Below are positions 7,492 to 14,145 of a DNA stretch of 25,664 nucleotides, piece after piece. The position numbers and the translations under genes were made by a program. Every line of letters begins with the position of its first letter. The first letter of the stretch is position 1. The stretch spans positions 1 to 25,664 of the forward strand of contig JAWOIO010000223.1 of the NCBI GenBank assembly GCA_046484625.1, given 5' to 3'. Below the pieces are notes generated by a model. The model had not been told where the DNA came from, ran no database searches, and saw nothing but the letters and a program-made list of their open reading frames with translations. The stretch comes from DASUAO01 sp046484625 (GTDB lineage Bacteria > Actinomycetota > Acidimicrobiia > IMCC26256 > PALSA-555).

Positions 7492-7845
7492 TCAGGTCAC
7501 CCGTCCGGATCGGCGTGCGAGCTCGTCGACCTCCACCATGAGCTGCTGCACGTCGCGCGGATGGGCCGTCCCGCTGATCCGGGTCAGCTCGTTGCCGTCG
7601 GGGTCGAACACGACGACCGTCGGGATGCTCATGATGCCCACCATCGAGGCGGTGTTCGGGCTCCGGTCCACGTCGCAACGCGCGAAGCGGATCTGCTCGG
7701 AATGCTTCGTGGCCACGGCCTCGAACAGCGGGGCGAACTGCGTGCAGGGTCCGCACCACGGGGCCCAGAAGTCGACGACGGTGTAGCCGCCTTCGGTCGC
7801 ATCGAGGAACGTGGCGTCGTCGATGTCGGCGATCGGCGCGGTCAT
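7492..7845 (-). CDS. trxA: Thioredoxin
   Basis: A 117-residue single-domain thioredoxin. VVDFWAPWCGPCTQFAPLF holds the WCGPC active site (C31, C34), and SIPTVVVF holds the cis-proline (P75). It is cytoplasmic, with no signal peptide. It would reduce protein disulfides using electrons from a thioredoxin reductase not in this window. Its ATG overlaps the TGA of the upstream anti-sigma gene (ATGA), so translation is coupled. It is therefore the last gene of the ECF sigma, anti-sigma, thioredoxin operon. This recalls the SigR/RsrA system, in which thioredoxin reduces the oxidised anti-sigma factor. The symbol reflects family, not proven orthology. Confidence 0.92.
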   Translation of the reverse strand: MTAPIADIDDATFLDATEGGYTVVDFWAPWCGPCTQFAPLFEAVATKHSEQIRFARCDVDRSPNTASMVGIMSIPTVVVFDPDGNELTRISGTAHPRDVQQLMVEVDELARRSGRVT

Positions 7846-8141
7846 GATGCGGGTCCCGACGCCTCGTCGGGAGGGGTGTCGACGAGCGCACGACCGAACG
7901 AGCTCACACGCTCGACGGCGCTCGGGTCGAGGGCCGGGGCGCGCCGGGCGAGCGCCTGCTTGAGCTCCTCGTAGACGGTCACCTCGAGTCCGCACCGTCG
8001 ACAGGCTTCGAGGTGGTGGCTGACGCGCTGCACGGTGACGTCGTCGACCTGACCGTCGAGGTACGCCTGCAGGACCTTGCCCACCTTGCGGCACTCCCGC
8101 ATCGACGTCATCCCGGAGAACCTGGGGATCCGCACGATCAT
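7842..8141 (-). CDS. Zinc-finger (ZAS-type) anti-sigma factor
   Basis: A 99-residue protein. ECRKVGKVLQAYLDGQVDD, followed by VSHHLEACRRCGLEV, gives the H-x3-C-x2-C zinc signature plus an upstream Cys (C17). This is the pattern of zf-HC2/RsrA-type anti-sigma factors, which release their sigma factor when the zinc site is oxidised. There is no transmembrane segment, so the sensor is cytoplasmic. The ATG at 8141 overlaps the sigma factor stop (ATGA) and its own TGA overlaps the thioredoxin ATG, coupling three genes. ATGs at 8111 or 8102 are alternative starts. The target is almost certainly the neighbouring ECF sigma factor; redox sensing is inferred from the motif and the thioredoxin partner. 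Confidence 0.82.
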   Translation of the reverse strand: MIVRIPRFSGMTSMRECRKVGKVLQAYLDGQVDDVTVQRVSHHLEACRRCGLEVTVYEELKQALARRAPALDPSAVERVSSFGRALVDTPPDEASGPAS

Positions 8142-8728
8142 CCTCGCTTTCGCTCGGTGGCTCCGCCGGCGCCGCGGCGCGGGGCGAGGCCGGCTGCGGT
8201 GAGCCGCACCCGCATGCGCGCCCGGGCCCGGTGCAGCCGGCTCATCACGGTGCCCGTGGGGATCCCGAGCACTTCGGCCGTCTCGGCGTAGGTCAGGCCG
8301 TCGATGTCGACGAGTCGAACCACGTCGCGGTGGCGCTCCGGGAGTCGGTCGAACGCATCGGCCACCACTGCGTCGAACATCTCGCCGACGACCACCCCCT
8401 CGGGGTCGGCCTGCCCGTCGGACGGGACCGCGGCCAGCGTCGCCATCGTGACCTCGGGGTCCCGGAGCAGCTCGGGGCGGCGGCGGCGATGGTTGTTGAT
8501 GTTGGTGTTGCGCATGATCGTGAGCAGCCAGGCCCGGGGATGGGCGCCGTCGAACGACCCGATCGACCGGTACGCCCGGATCAAGGTGTCCTGCACCAGG
8601 TCCTCGGCGTCGGCGGCCCGGCGGGTGAGCGACAGCGCGACCCGCAGGAGCACGTCGGTCTCGGGGAGGACGTATCGCTCGAACGCGTCTCGGCGCCCGT
8701 CCACCGGGGACAGGGAGAGTCCTTCCAC
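8138..8728 (-). CDS. ECF-family RNA polymerase sigma factor
   Basis: About 196 residues. Region 2 spans FERYVLPETDVLLRVALSLTRRAADAEDLVQDTLIRAYR to HPRAWLLTIMRNTNINNHRRR (the aDAEDLVQDT motif is diagnostic). Region 4 is LPERHRDVVRLVDIDGLTYAETAEVLGIPTGTVMSRLHRARARMR, the -35-reading helix-turn-helix. The start is uncertain: no ATG fits, so GTG at 8728 is used and GTG at 8704 is possible. Neither has a good Shine-Dalgarno. Its stop overlaps the anti-sigma ATG. A GGGAACC promoter-like element lies ahead on the same strand (8818 to 8786), the -35 type ECF factors use, so autoregulation is likely. Confidence 0.88.
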   Translation of the reverse strand: MEGLSLSPVDGRRDAFERYVLPETDVLLRVALSLTRRAADAEDLVQDTLIRAYRSIGSFDGAHPRAWLLTIMRNTNINNHRRRRPELLRDPEVTMATLAAVPSDGQADPEGVVVGEMFDAVVADAFDRLPERHRDVVRLVDIDGLTYAETAEVLGIPTGTVMSRLHRARARMRVRLTAAGLAPRRGAGGATERKRG

Positions 8729-8734
8729 GGGGAG

Positions 8735-8767
8735 GGGAACCCGCCTGGCCGGGGCGCCATTCCACCG
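8735..8767 (+). promoter_or_regulatory. Rightward half of a mirror-image ECF-type promoter pair
   Basis: GGGAACCC (8735-8742), 16 bp, then ATTCCACCG (8759-8767), facing the small anti-sigma-like/ccdA operon. GGAAC is the usual ECF -35 core. The same two blocks recur in exact mirror symmetry on the other strand. Confidence 0.55.
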
Positions 8768-8785
8768 GCGTGGATCGCCCGGGAT

Positions 8786-8818
8786 CGGTGGAATCCGGCC
8801 CGCAGCGGAGGGGTTCCC
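8786..8818 (-). promoter_or_regulatory. Leftward half of a mirror-image ECF-type promoter pair
   Basis: On the minus strand GGGAACCC (8818 to 8811), 16 bp, then ATTCCACCG (8794 to 8786), facing the ECF sigma/anti-sigma/trx operon. Both pairs of blocks are centred on the same point, 8776.5, so the two promoters overlap head-on. Confidence 0.55.
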
Positions 8819-8824
8819 ACCCCG

Positions 8825-9067
8825 ATGCTCCCGACCCACCACCGCCGGCAACGCCGGCTGGTCCAGGCGTACCTCGACGGCGAGCTCGACGACGCCGCGC
8901 GCCGTGCGGCCGTCGAGCATCTCGAGGCGTGCTTCGACTGCTCGAGTGCGGCCGAGACCCACCAGCTCGTCCGGAAGTCGCTTTGCCGGCTCGCGACCGT
9001 TGCGATGCCCCCCCTCGCCCTCCTCCGGCTGCGGCGATACGGCCATGACCTCGCGCGGCGCGGATGA
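8825..9067 (+). CDS. Small HxxxCxxC zinc-finger protein (second anti-sigma-like)
   Basis: An 80-residue protein. The core RRLVQAYLDGELDDAARRAAVEHLEACFDCSSAAE carries H-x3-C-x2-C and aligns by eye with the 99-residue anti-sigma factor on the opposite arm (VLQAYLDGQVDD...HHLEACRRC). The rest is a short basic tail with no membrane segment. It probably binds zinc and may bind the same ECF sigma factor, or have become a separate redox switch. ATG at 8825 follows a GGAGGGG about 12 bases upstream. The stop overlaps the ccdA start (ATGA). The promoter is the rightward half of the symmetric region. The divergent duplication of anti-sigma-like genes around one promoter pair is unusual. Confidence 0.72.
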   Translation: MLPTHHRRQRRLVQAYLDGELDDAARRAAVEHLEACFDCSSAAETHQLVRKSLCRLATVAMPPLALLRLRRYGHDLARRG

Positions 9068-9819
9068 GTGGCGACACCGTCGGCTACGCGGCGGCGTTCG
9101 GGGGCGGCGTGGTGTCGTTCCTCTCGCCGTGCGTCCTCCCGCTCGTCCCGGCGTACCTGTCGATCGTGACCGGGCTCGATGCGTCGGAGATCGAGTCGCC
9201 CAGCCGGCGACACCTCGGTCGCATCACCCGCGACACCGGTCTGTTCGTCGCCGGGTTCTCGATGGTGTTCATCCTGCTCGGGCTCACCGCGACGGGGGTC
9301 GGGCAGTTCCTCGTCACCAACCAGGCGCTCCTCACCCGGCTCTCCGGCGCGGTGGTCCTCGCCTTCGCGCTCTTCCTCCTGGGGTCGCTCATCCTCCGCG
9401 CGCCCTGGCTGTACGGCGAGAAGCGCTTCCACCCCCAGCTCTCACGCCTTGGGCCCTACACGGCACCGGTCGCCGGCGTCGCGTTCGGCTTCGGCTGGAC
9501 ACCCTGCATCGGACCGATCCTCGGCTCGGTCCTCGCGATCGCGGCGACCCGTGGAGACGCGCTCCAGGGCGCGACGCTGCTCGCCGTCTACTCCCTCGGC
9601 CTCGGGATCCCCTTCCTCGCCTCGGGGCTCGCGATGGGTCGACTGAGCCGAAGCTTCGGGTGGATCAAGCGGCACTTCACCGCGCTCACGATCGCCTCGG
9701 CCGTCTCGCTGGCGATCTTCGGCACCCTGCTCATGTTCAACCGACTGATCTGGGTGACCACCCAGCTCCAGAGCGCGATGCGCTCGGTCGGGCTCGGCGA
9801 CCTCGTCACCCTCGGCTAG
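9064..9819 (+). CDS. ccdA: CcdA-type cytochrome c biogenesis / thiol-disulfide electron transporter
   Basis: A 251-residue membrane protein of the DsbD-gamma/CcdA family with about six hydrophobic segments. The paired redox cysteines lie in FLSPCVLPLVPAYLS (C23) and GFGWTPCIGPILG (C148), both in the helix-breaking contexts diagnostic of CcdA. It moves electrons from cytoplasmic thioredoxin across the membrane to extracytoplasmic thioredoxin-like proteins. Both partners are next door: thioredoxin on the other arm and the TlpA-like protein 12 bp downstream. Its start overlaps the stop of the small zinc-finger gene. No ResB/ResC haem-handling genes are seen here, so a role outside cytochrome c assembly is possible. 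Confidence 0.93.
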   Translation: MSGDTVGYAAAFGGGVVSFLSPCVLPLVPAYLSIVTGLDASEIESPSRRHLGRITRDTGLFVAGFSMVFILLGLTATGVGQFLVTNQALLTRLSGAVVLAFALFLLGSLILRAPWLYGEKRFHPQLSRLGPYTAPVAGVAFGFGWTPCIGPILGSVLAIAATRGDALQGATLLAVYSLGLGIPFLASGLAMGRLSRSFGWIKRHFTALTIASAVSLAIFGTLLMFNRLIWVTTQLQSAMRSVGLGDLVTLG

Positions 9820-9831
9820 GAAGGGAACACC

Positions 9832-10443
9832 GTGACAGAGAACCCGAAGAAGCTCTCGGCGCGTGAGCGCCGGGCTGGGATGGCCCGGGCCCGGGCGCGC
9901 CGCCGGGCGGTCAAGCGGGTCGGTGTGATCGCCGGTGGGGTCGCGGTCTTCGCGACGATCGTCGCACTCTCGCTCACGACCGGATCGGGGCGCGACGCCA
10001 CCGCGTCGGTCACCGACCCCGCGCGCTTCGACCTGCCGGCCCTCGACGGCGACGGCCGCGTGAGGTTGGCCGATTTCCGCGGCACGCCGACGGTGGTCAA
10101 CTTCTTCGCGTCGTGGTGCACCCAGTGCGACGCCGAGCTGCCGGCGTTCCGGAAGGTGTCGCGCCAGGCCGGCTCGAAGGTCACCTTCGTCGGGGTGAAC
10201 TCGCTCGAGACCGGCGATCCGTTCGTGATGCCCGAACGCCACGGCATCACCTCCTGGCCACTCGCGGGCGACGTCGACGGCTCCCAGGACAGCGGGCTGC
10301 ACGACGCGCTGTGCCAGTGCAACGGGATGCCGATCACCGCGTTCTACAGCGCGGACGGCGAGCTGCTGAGCGTCCACCGGGGTGTGCTCACCGAGTCGGC
10401 CCTCCGCGAGCAGCTCGCGGACCTGTTCGCGGTGACGGTATGA
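9832..10443 (+). CDS. Membrane-anchored TlpA/ResA-like thioredoxin
   Basis: A 203-residue protein. A very basic N-terminus (ARERRAGMARARARRRAVKR) is followed by one transmembrane anchor (about residues 30-48), so the thioredoxin domain lies outside the membrane. FFASWCTQCDAELPAF carries the CxxC active site as CTQC (C96, C99), lacking the usual proline. NGMPITAFY gives the cis-proline (P167), just after a second pair C161-Q-C163. GTG start at 9832 follows AGGAAGGGA. It is the natural recipient of electrons from CcdA. Its TGA overlaps the DUF3179 ATG, coupling translation. Likely substrate: the downstream secreted CPLC protein (inference). Confidence 0.88.
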   Translation: MTENPKKLSARERRAGMARARARRRAVKRVGVIAGGVAVFATIVALSLTTGSGRDATASVTDPARFDLPALDGDGRVRLADFRGTPTVVNFFASWCTQCDAELPAFRKVSRQAGSKVTFVGVNSLETGDPFVMPERHGITSWPLAGDVDGSQDSGLHDALCQCNGMPITAFYSADGELLSVHRGVLTESALREQLADLFAVTV

Positions 10444-11612
10444 GACGGCATCACCGCTTCGGGGCCGCGCTCGCGGCGATCACGACGGTCGCGCTGCTCG
10501 TGGCCGGGACCGCGACGGCGCTCGCAGCCGACCCCCAGCCCCAGCCCCTGATCGAGCCGAGCCCACGCGAGCCCGGCCCGTCCGCGCTCGACGACCAGGA
10601 CGACCCGGCGTTCCCGAAGGCCCGCATCGACACCGACGATCTGCTGGCCGGCGGCCCGCCTCCCGACGGCATCCCGGCCGTCGACAACCCGTTGTTCGAG
10701 TCGGCCGGTGACGTCGACTGGCTCGGTGCGCGGGAGCCGGTGCTGGCCTTCGAGATCGACGGTGACGCGCGCGCCTACCCCGTGCAGATCCTGACCTGGC
10801 ACGAGATCGTGAACGACACGGTCGCCGGCGTACCGGTCGCGATCACCTACTGCCCGCTCTGCAACAGCGCGATCGCCTACGACCGCCGGCTGGGCGATCG
10901 GATCCTCGACTTCGGGGTCTCGGGGTTGCTCTACCGGTCGGATCTCGTGATGTACGACCGCCAGACCGAATCGCTCTGGGTCCAGTTCCTCGGCCAGGCG
11001 GTGGTGGGCCGCCTCGCAGGCGAGAAGCTCGAACCGATCTCGGTCAGCACCGTCGCGTGGCGCGACTGGCGCACGGCGCATCCCGATGGGCTCGTGCTGT
11101 CGCGCGACACGGGCTTCGACCGCGACTACGGGAGGAACCCGTACCCGGGGTACGACGACGAGCGCACCGACCCGTTCCTGCTCGACGAGCCAGCTGACCC
11201 GAAGCTCCCGGCGAAGGCGCGGATCGTCGGGATCGAGCGCGACGGCGCGGCTGCGGGCATCACCCTCAGGCGCCTGCGCAAGGCGCGCATCGAGGAGGTC
11301 GACGTCGGTGGGCCGGTCGTCGTGTGGCACGCGAAGGGCACCGCGTCGGGTCTCGACGACCAGACCGTCGCCGACGGCATCGACGTCGGGGCGACCGGCG
11401 CGTTCGACCCGGTCGTCGATGGTCAACATCTGAACTTCGAGCCCGCGGGGAAGCGACGCTTCCGCGACGTGGAGACCGGGTCGACCTGGGACATCCTGGG
11501 TCGCGCCGTCGAAGGTCCGCTCGCGGGCCGCGCGCTCGCGCCCGTCGTCCACGTGGACACGTTCTGGTTCGCGTGGTCCGTGTTCGTGCCGAACGCCGCC
11601 ATCCTCCGCTGA
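10440..11612 (+). CDS. Secreted DUF3179 protein with CPLC motif
   Basis: A 390-residue protein with a Sec signal peptide (basic start, LAAITTVALLVAGTATALAA, cleavage near residue 30). The DUF3179 signatures are clear: PPDGIPAVDNPLF, RAYPVQILTWHEIVND, ITYCPLCNSAIAYDR and LVMYDRQTESLWVQF. The function of DUF3179 is unknown to me. The vicinal Cys pair C138-P-L-C141 is a thioredoxin-like CxxC that could be kept reduced by the CcdA/TlpA pair, or bind a metal. ATG at 10440 overlaps the TlpA-like stop (ATGA). Protein is full length by family standards as I know it. Confidence 0.87.
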   Translation: MRRHHRFGAALAAITTVALLVAGTATALAADPQPQPLIEPSPREPGPSALDDQDDPAFPKARIDTDDLLAGGPPPDGIPAVDNPLFESAGDVDWLGAREPVLAFEIDGDARAYPVQILTWHEIVNDTVAGVPVAITYCPLCNSAIAYDRRLGDRILDFGVSGLLYRSDLVMYDRQTESLWVQFLGQAVVGRLAGEKLEPISVSTVAWRDWRTAHPDGLVLSRDTGFDRDYGRNPYPGYDDERTDPFLLDEPADPKLPAKARIVGIERDGAAAGITLRRLRKARIEEVDVGGPVVVWHAKGTASGLDDQTVADGIDVGATGAFDPVVDGQHLNFEPAGKRRFRDVETGSTWDILGRAVEGPLAGRALAPVVHVDTFWFAWSVFVPNAAILR

Positions 11613-11613
11613 G

Positions 11614-11790
11614 ATGCGCGACGTCCTGTTCCCGCGCACCGACGCGGGGGTGCTCGTCCAGGGGCTGGTGATCTTCCCGGCCCTGCTGGCCACGCTGTTC
11701 CTGGTGCGACGCGACCGTGAGGTCCGCCTGTTCGTGCTCGGGCTCACCACGCTGGCCCTCGCCTGGTTCGGGATCCGCGCGGTGCACTGA
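11614..11790 (+). CDS. 58-residue two-span membrane protein
   Basis: A short frame beginning ATG one base after the DUF3179 stop (TGA-G-ATG). It encodes MRDVLFPRTDAGVLVQG, then hydrophobic LVIFPALLATLFLV (about 18-31), a basic loop RRDREVR, and a second hydrophobic stretch LFVLGLTTLALAWFGI ending RAVH. Two spans with a charged loop and the tight coupling to the DUF3179 gene argue that it is real. It resembles no family I can name. It may be a small partner of the redox module; this is inference. Confidence 0.55.
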   Translation: MRDVLFPRTDAGVLVQGLVIFPALLATLFLVRRDREVRLFVLGLTTLALAWFGIRAVH

Positions 11791-11846
11791 CGCCCCGGCA
11801 CCGACTCGGGATGACAACTGGGCCGTCGGCGCGCCAGCATCTCCCC

Positions 11847-12938
11847 ATGGCGTTCGAAGTCGCAGAGGCCCGCACCGCCGAGGAGAAGGAGGCGGTCTAC
11901 CGCTTCCGGTACTCGGTGTACGTCGAGGAGATGGGCCGCTACCAGGGCAGCGCGGATCACGAGGGGCGTCGGCTCGCGGAGCCCGAGGACGAGACCAGCT
12001 GGATCTTCTTCGCCAAGGAAGGCGACGACGTCGTCGGCACCGCACGGCTCTCCTGGGGTGAGCACGGGTTCTCGGAGCGCCAGATCGACGAGTACAGCCT
12101 CGCCCCGTTCCTCGATCAGATCCCCCACCGGCACCTCGCGATCGGCGAGCGGGTGATGGTGACGCCGCGGCTGCGCGGCACTGGCCTGGTCGACGACCTC
12201 CTCGCGTGCCGTCACGAGACCGCGGTCGCGCACGACGTGCGCGTGCAGTTCAGCGCGTGTGAGCCGCACCTCCTCTCCCTGTACCTCGGGCAGGGGCGGC
12301 GGACCTACGCGACCCGCAACATCAACAGCCCCGAGGCCGGCTACCTCATCCCGCTCGTGGTGTTCCCTCAAGGTACCGACGTCCTGGTCGGGCTCGACGA
12401 GCGGGCGCCCGACGCGGTGCCCGCATGCGTCGCCGAGATCCTCACCGGTGGGGGCGGCGCGGTGCTCAGCCCGCTCATGAGCGGCGAGGGCGACTACACC
12501 GCCCACCTCCGCTCCGCGCTCCACGAGATCGAGGGACTCGAGATCTCGGCGTTCCACTCGTTCTCCGACGACGAGGTCGAGCGCTGCCTCGCCCGCAGCA
12601 ACGTGATCGAGTGCGCCGCCGGCGACCACGTCCTCAAGAAGGGTGGTGTGGCCCGAAACCTCTTCGTGGTCCTGGCCGGCACCCTCGAGGTCCGGGACGG
12701 CGACCGGGTGGTGGCCGCCCTCGCCGAGGGCGACGTCTTCGGGGAGATGGCCTTCCTGCTGGAGCGGCCGCGGACCCTGGACGCCTTCGCAGCCAGCGAG
12801 GCGGTGCGGGTGCTGAGCCTGAGCGAGCACACCCTGCGGGCCATGATCGACGACGACCCCGTGATCGCCGCGAAATTGGTGGTCAACATCTCCAAGATGC
12901 TGTGCGTCCGCCTCATCAAGACCACGGGAGCCGCCTGA
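11847..12938 (+). CDS. FeeM-like N-acyltransferase fused to cyclic-nucleotide-binding domain
   Basis: About 363 residues in two domains. Residues 1-190 resemble the GNAT-fold N-acyl amino acid synthase/autoinducer-synthase group: YRFRYSVYVEEMGRY, DVVGTARLSW, IGERVMVTPRLRGTGLVDDLL and CEPHLLSLYLGQGRRTY. Residues about 228-350 form a Crp-type cNMP-binding domain. FGEMAFLLERPRTLDAFA contains the phosphate-cassette Glu (E300) and Arg (R309), so cAMP or cGMP binding is plausible. Mycobacterial Rv0998/PatA has the reverse order (cNMP domain first) and a lysine acetyltransferase. ATG at 11847 is used; ATG at 11811 adds 12 residues and neither has a strong ribosome-binding site. It probably stands alone. 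Substrate is unproven. Confidence 0.78.
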   Translation: MAFEVAEARTAEEKEAVYRFRYSVYVEEMGRYQGSADHEGRRLAEPEDETSWIFFAKEGDDVVGTARLSWGEHGFSERQIDEYSLAPFLDQIPHRHLAIGERVMVTPRLRGTGLVDDLLACRHETAVAHDVRVQFSACEPHLLSLYLGQGRRTYATRNINSPEAGYLIPLVVFPQGTDVLVGLDERAPDAVPACVAEILTGGGGAVLSPLMSGEGDYTAHLRSALHEIEGLEISAFHSFSDDEVERCLARSNVIECAAGDHVLKKGGVARNLFVVLAGTLEVRDGDRVVAALAEGDVFGEMAFLLERPRTLDAFAASEAVRVLSLSEHTLRAMIDDDPVIAAKLVVNISKMLCVRLIKTTGAA

Positions 12939-13015
12939 ATCGGCCGCCCGGGCCGGTCATCCCTGCCCGACCCCGAATCTCGCCCCCCGCCCGTAGAAAT
13001 CGCCGCGAGATGGCG

Positions 13016-13021
13016 TAGACT
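13016..13021 (+). promoter_or_regulatory. Probable -10 box (TAGACT) upstream of the sigma-70 gene
   Basis: TAGACT followed by GG, in the 241-bp gap before the sigma gene, is a good actinobacterial -10. No convincing -35 lies 17-18 bp upstream. The leader would be about 150 nt and contains a short GTGAGGAC duplication at 13061-13076. No other feature is seen in this gap. Confidence 0.4.
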
Positions 13022-13179
13022 GGTTTCCTTCGAGGCCCGCACCGAACGGACCGTCCCATCGTGAGGACGTGAGGACGTCGGGAGCCGGCACCGTCGAAAC
13101 CCGGGGTTGCAGCCGCGCCTCCGGACCCGCATCGAGGGTGCGCGACCCCGCAGCCTCGGTCGATCGGGAGAAGACCACG

Positions 13180-14124
13180 ATGGCAGTGCCCAACCGGAAG
13201 TCCTCCACCGAAGATCCCGACCTCGTCCGGATGTACCTCGACGATGCCGGACGCTACGACCTGCTCACCAAGGACGACGAGGCTCGCCTCGCCCAGCTGA
13301 TCGAAGACGGAGTCGCCGCCAAGGCGCTCCTCGACGACCCGGACGCGAAGCTCACGCCGGCCGAGCGCCGGTCCATCCGTCGACGCATCCGCAAGGGCGA
13401 CGAGGCCCACCTCCAGTTCGTGCAGTCGAACCTGCGGCTCGTGGTGTCGATCGCGAAGCGGTACCAGGGTTCGGGGGTGCCCCTCCTCGACCTGATCCAG
13501 GAGGGCAACCTCGGGCTCATCCACGCCGTCGACAAGTTCGACTGGCAGCGTGGCTTCAAGTTCTCGACGTATGCGACCTGGTGGATCCGCCAGGCGATCT
13601 CGCGCGGCATCGCGAACATCGGTCGCACGATCCGTCTGCCCGTCCACGCCGGCGACAACCTCATCAAGCTGCAGCGCGCCCGTTCGGTGCTGGAGCTGCG
13701 CTTCGGCCGCCCGGCGACCCACGCCGAGCTCGCCGAGGAGCTCGGGATCACCGAGGAGAAGGTGCGCGAGACCACGCTGATCGCGCCCACTCCCCTGTCG
13801 CTGTCGCAGCCGCTCGGCGAGGACGGCGACGCCGTGCTCGGCGACGTGGTCGAGGACCGTGGTGCCGCATCGCCCTACGAGGCCGCGGCCACCGCGCTGC
13901 TCCCGGCCGAGGTGCAGAAGCTGCTCGGTGCGCTCGCGCCGCGGGAGGCGAAGGTCCTCACGCTGCGGTTCGGGCTCGACCGCGGCGAGCCGCGCACGCT
14001 CGAGGAGGTCGGCGAGCACTTCGACCTCACGCGGGAGCGCATCCGCCAGATCGAGGCACGCGCGATGAGCAAGCTGCGCCACCCGGCCTGCGGGGCCGAC
14101 GTGGACAACCTCCTCAGCGTCTGA
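13180..14124 (+). CDS. Primary-like (group 2) sigma-70 factor
   Basis: A 314-residue sigma factor. Region 1.2 is DPDLVRMYLDDAGRYDLLTKDDEARLAQLIE (12-42). Region 2 is VQSNLRLVVSIAKRYQGSGVPLLDLIQEGN through GFKFSTYATWWIRQAISRGIAN (81-146), nearly identical to principal sigma factors. Region 3 is RTIRLPVHAGDNLIKLQRA. Region 4 is LTLRFGLDRGEPRTLEEVGEHFDLTRERIRQIEARAMSKLRHP (261-302). It lacks the long acidic region 1.1 of a housekeeping SigA/HrdB, so it is best read as a group 2 factor that recognises similar -10/-35 promoters, used in stress or stationary phase. ATG at 13180 is supported by GGGAGAAG eight bases upstream; a longer in-frame extension to 13069 has no such signal. Confidence 0.9.
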   Translation: MAVPNRKSSTEDPDLVRMYLDDAGRYDLLTKDDEARLAQLIEDGVAAKALLDDPDAKLTPAERRSIRRRIRKGDEAHLQFVQSNLRLVVSIAKRYQGSGVPLLDLIQEGNLGLIHAVDKFDWQRGFKFSTYATWWIRQAISRGIANIGRTIRLPVHAGDNLIKLQRARSVLELRFGRPATHAELAEELGITEEKVRETTLIAPTPLSLSQPLGEDGDAVLGDVVEDRGAASPYEAAATALLPAEVQKLLGALAPREAKVLTLRFGLDRGEPRTLEEVGEHFDLTRERIRQIEARAMSKLRHPACGADVDNLLSV

Positions 14125-14145
14125 GGCGGTCGTCAGGCCCATCGC

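Noticed and set aside
10344..12830. An 828-codon open frame on the minus strand
   Set aside because: It is antisense to DUF3179, the small membrane protein and the acyltransferase fusion. It has low-complexity His/Arg/Asp composition and no recognisable motif.
13069..13179. N-terminal extension of the sigma-70 factor
   Set aside because: The 37 residues have no sigma region 1.1 character and GGGAGAAG directly precedes ATG 13180.
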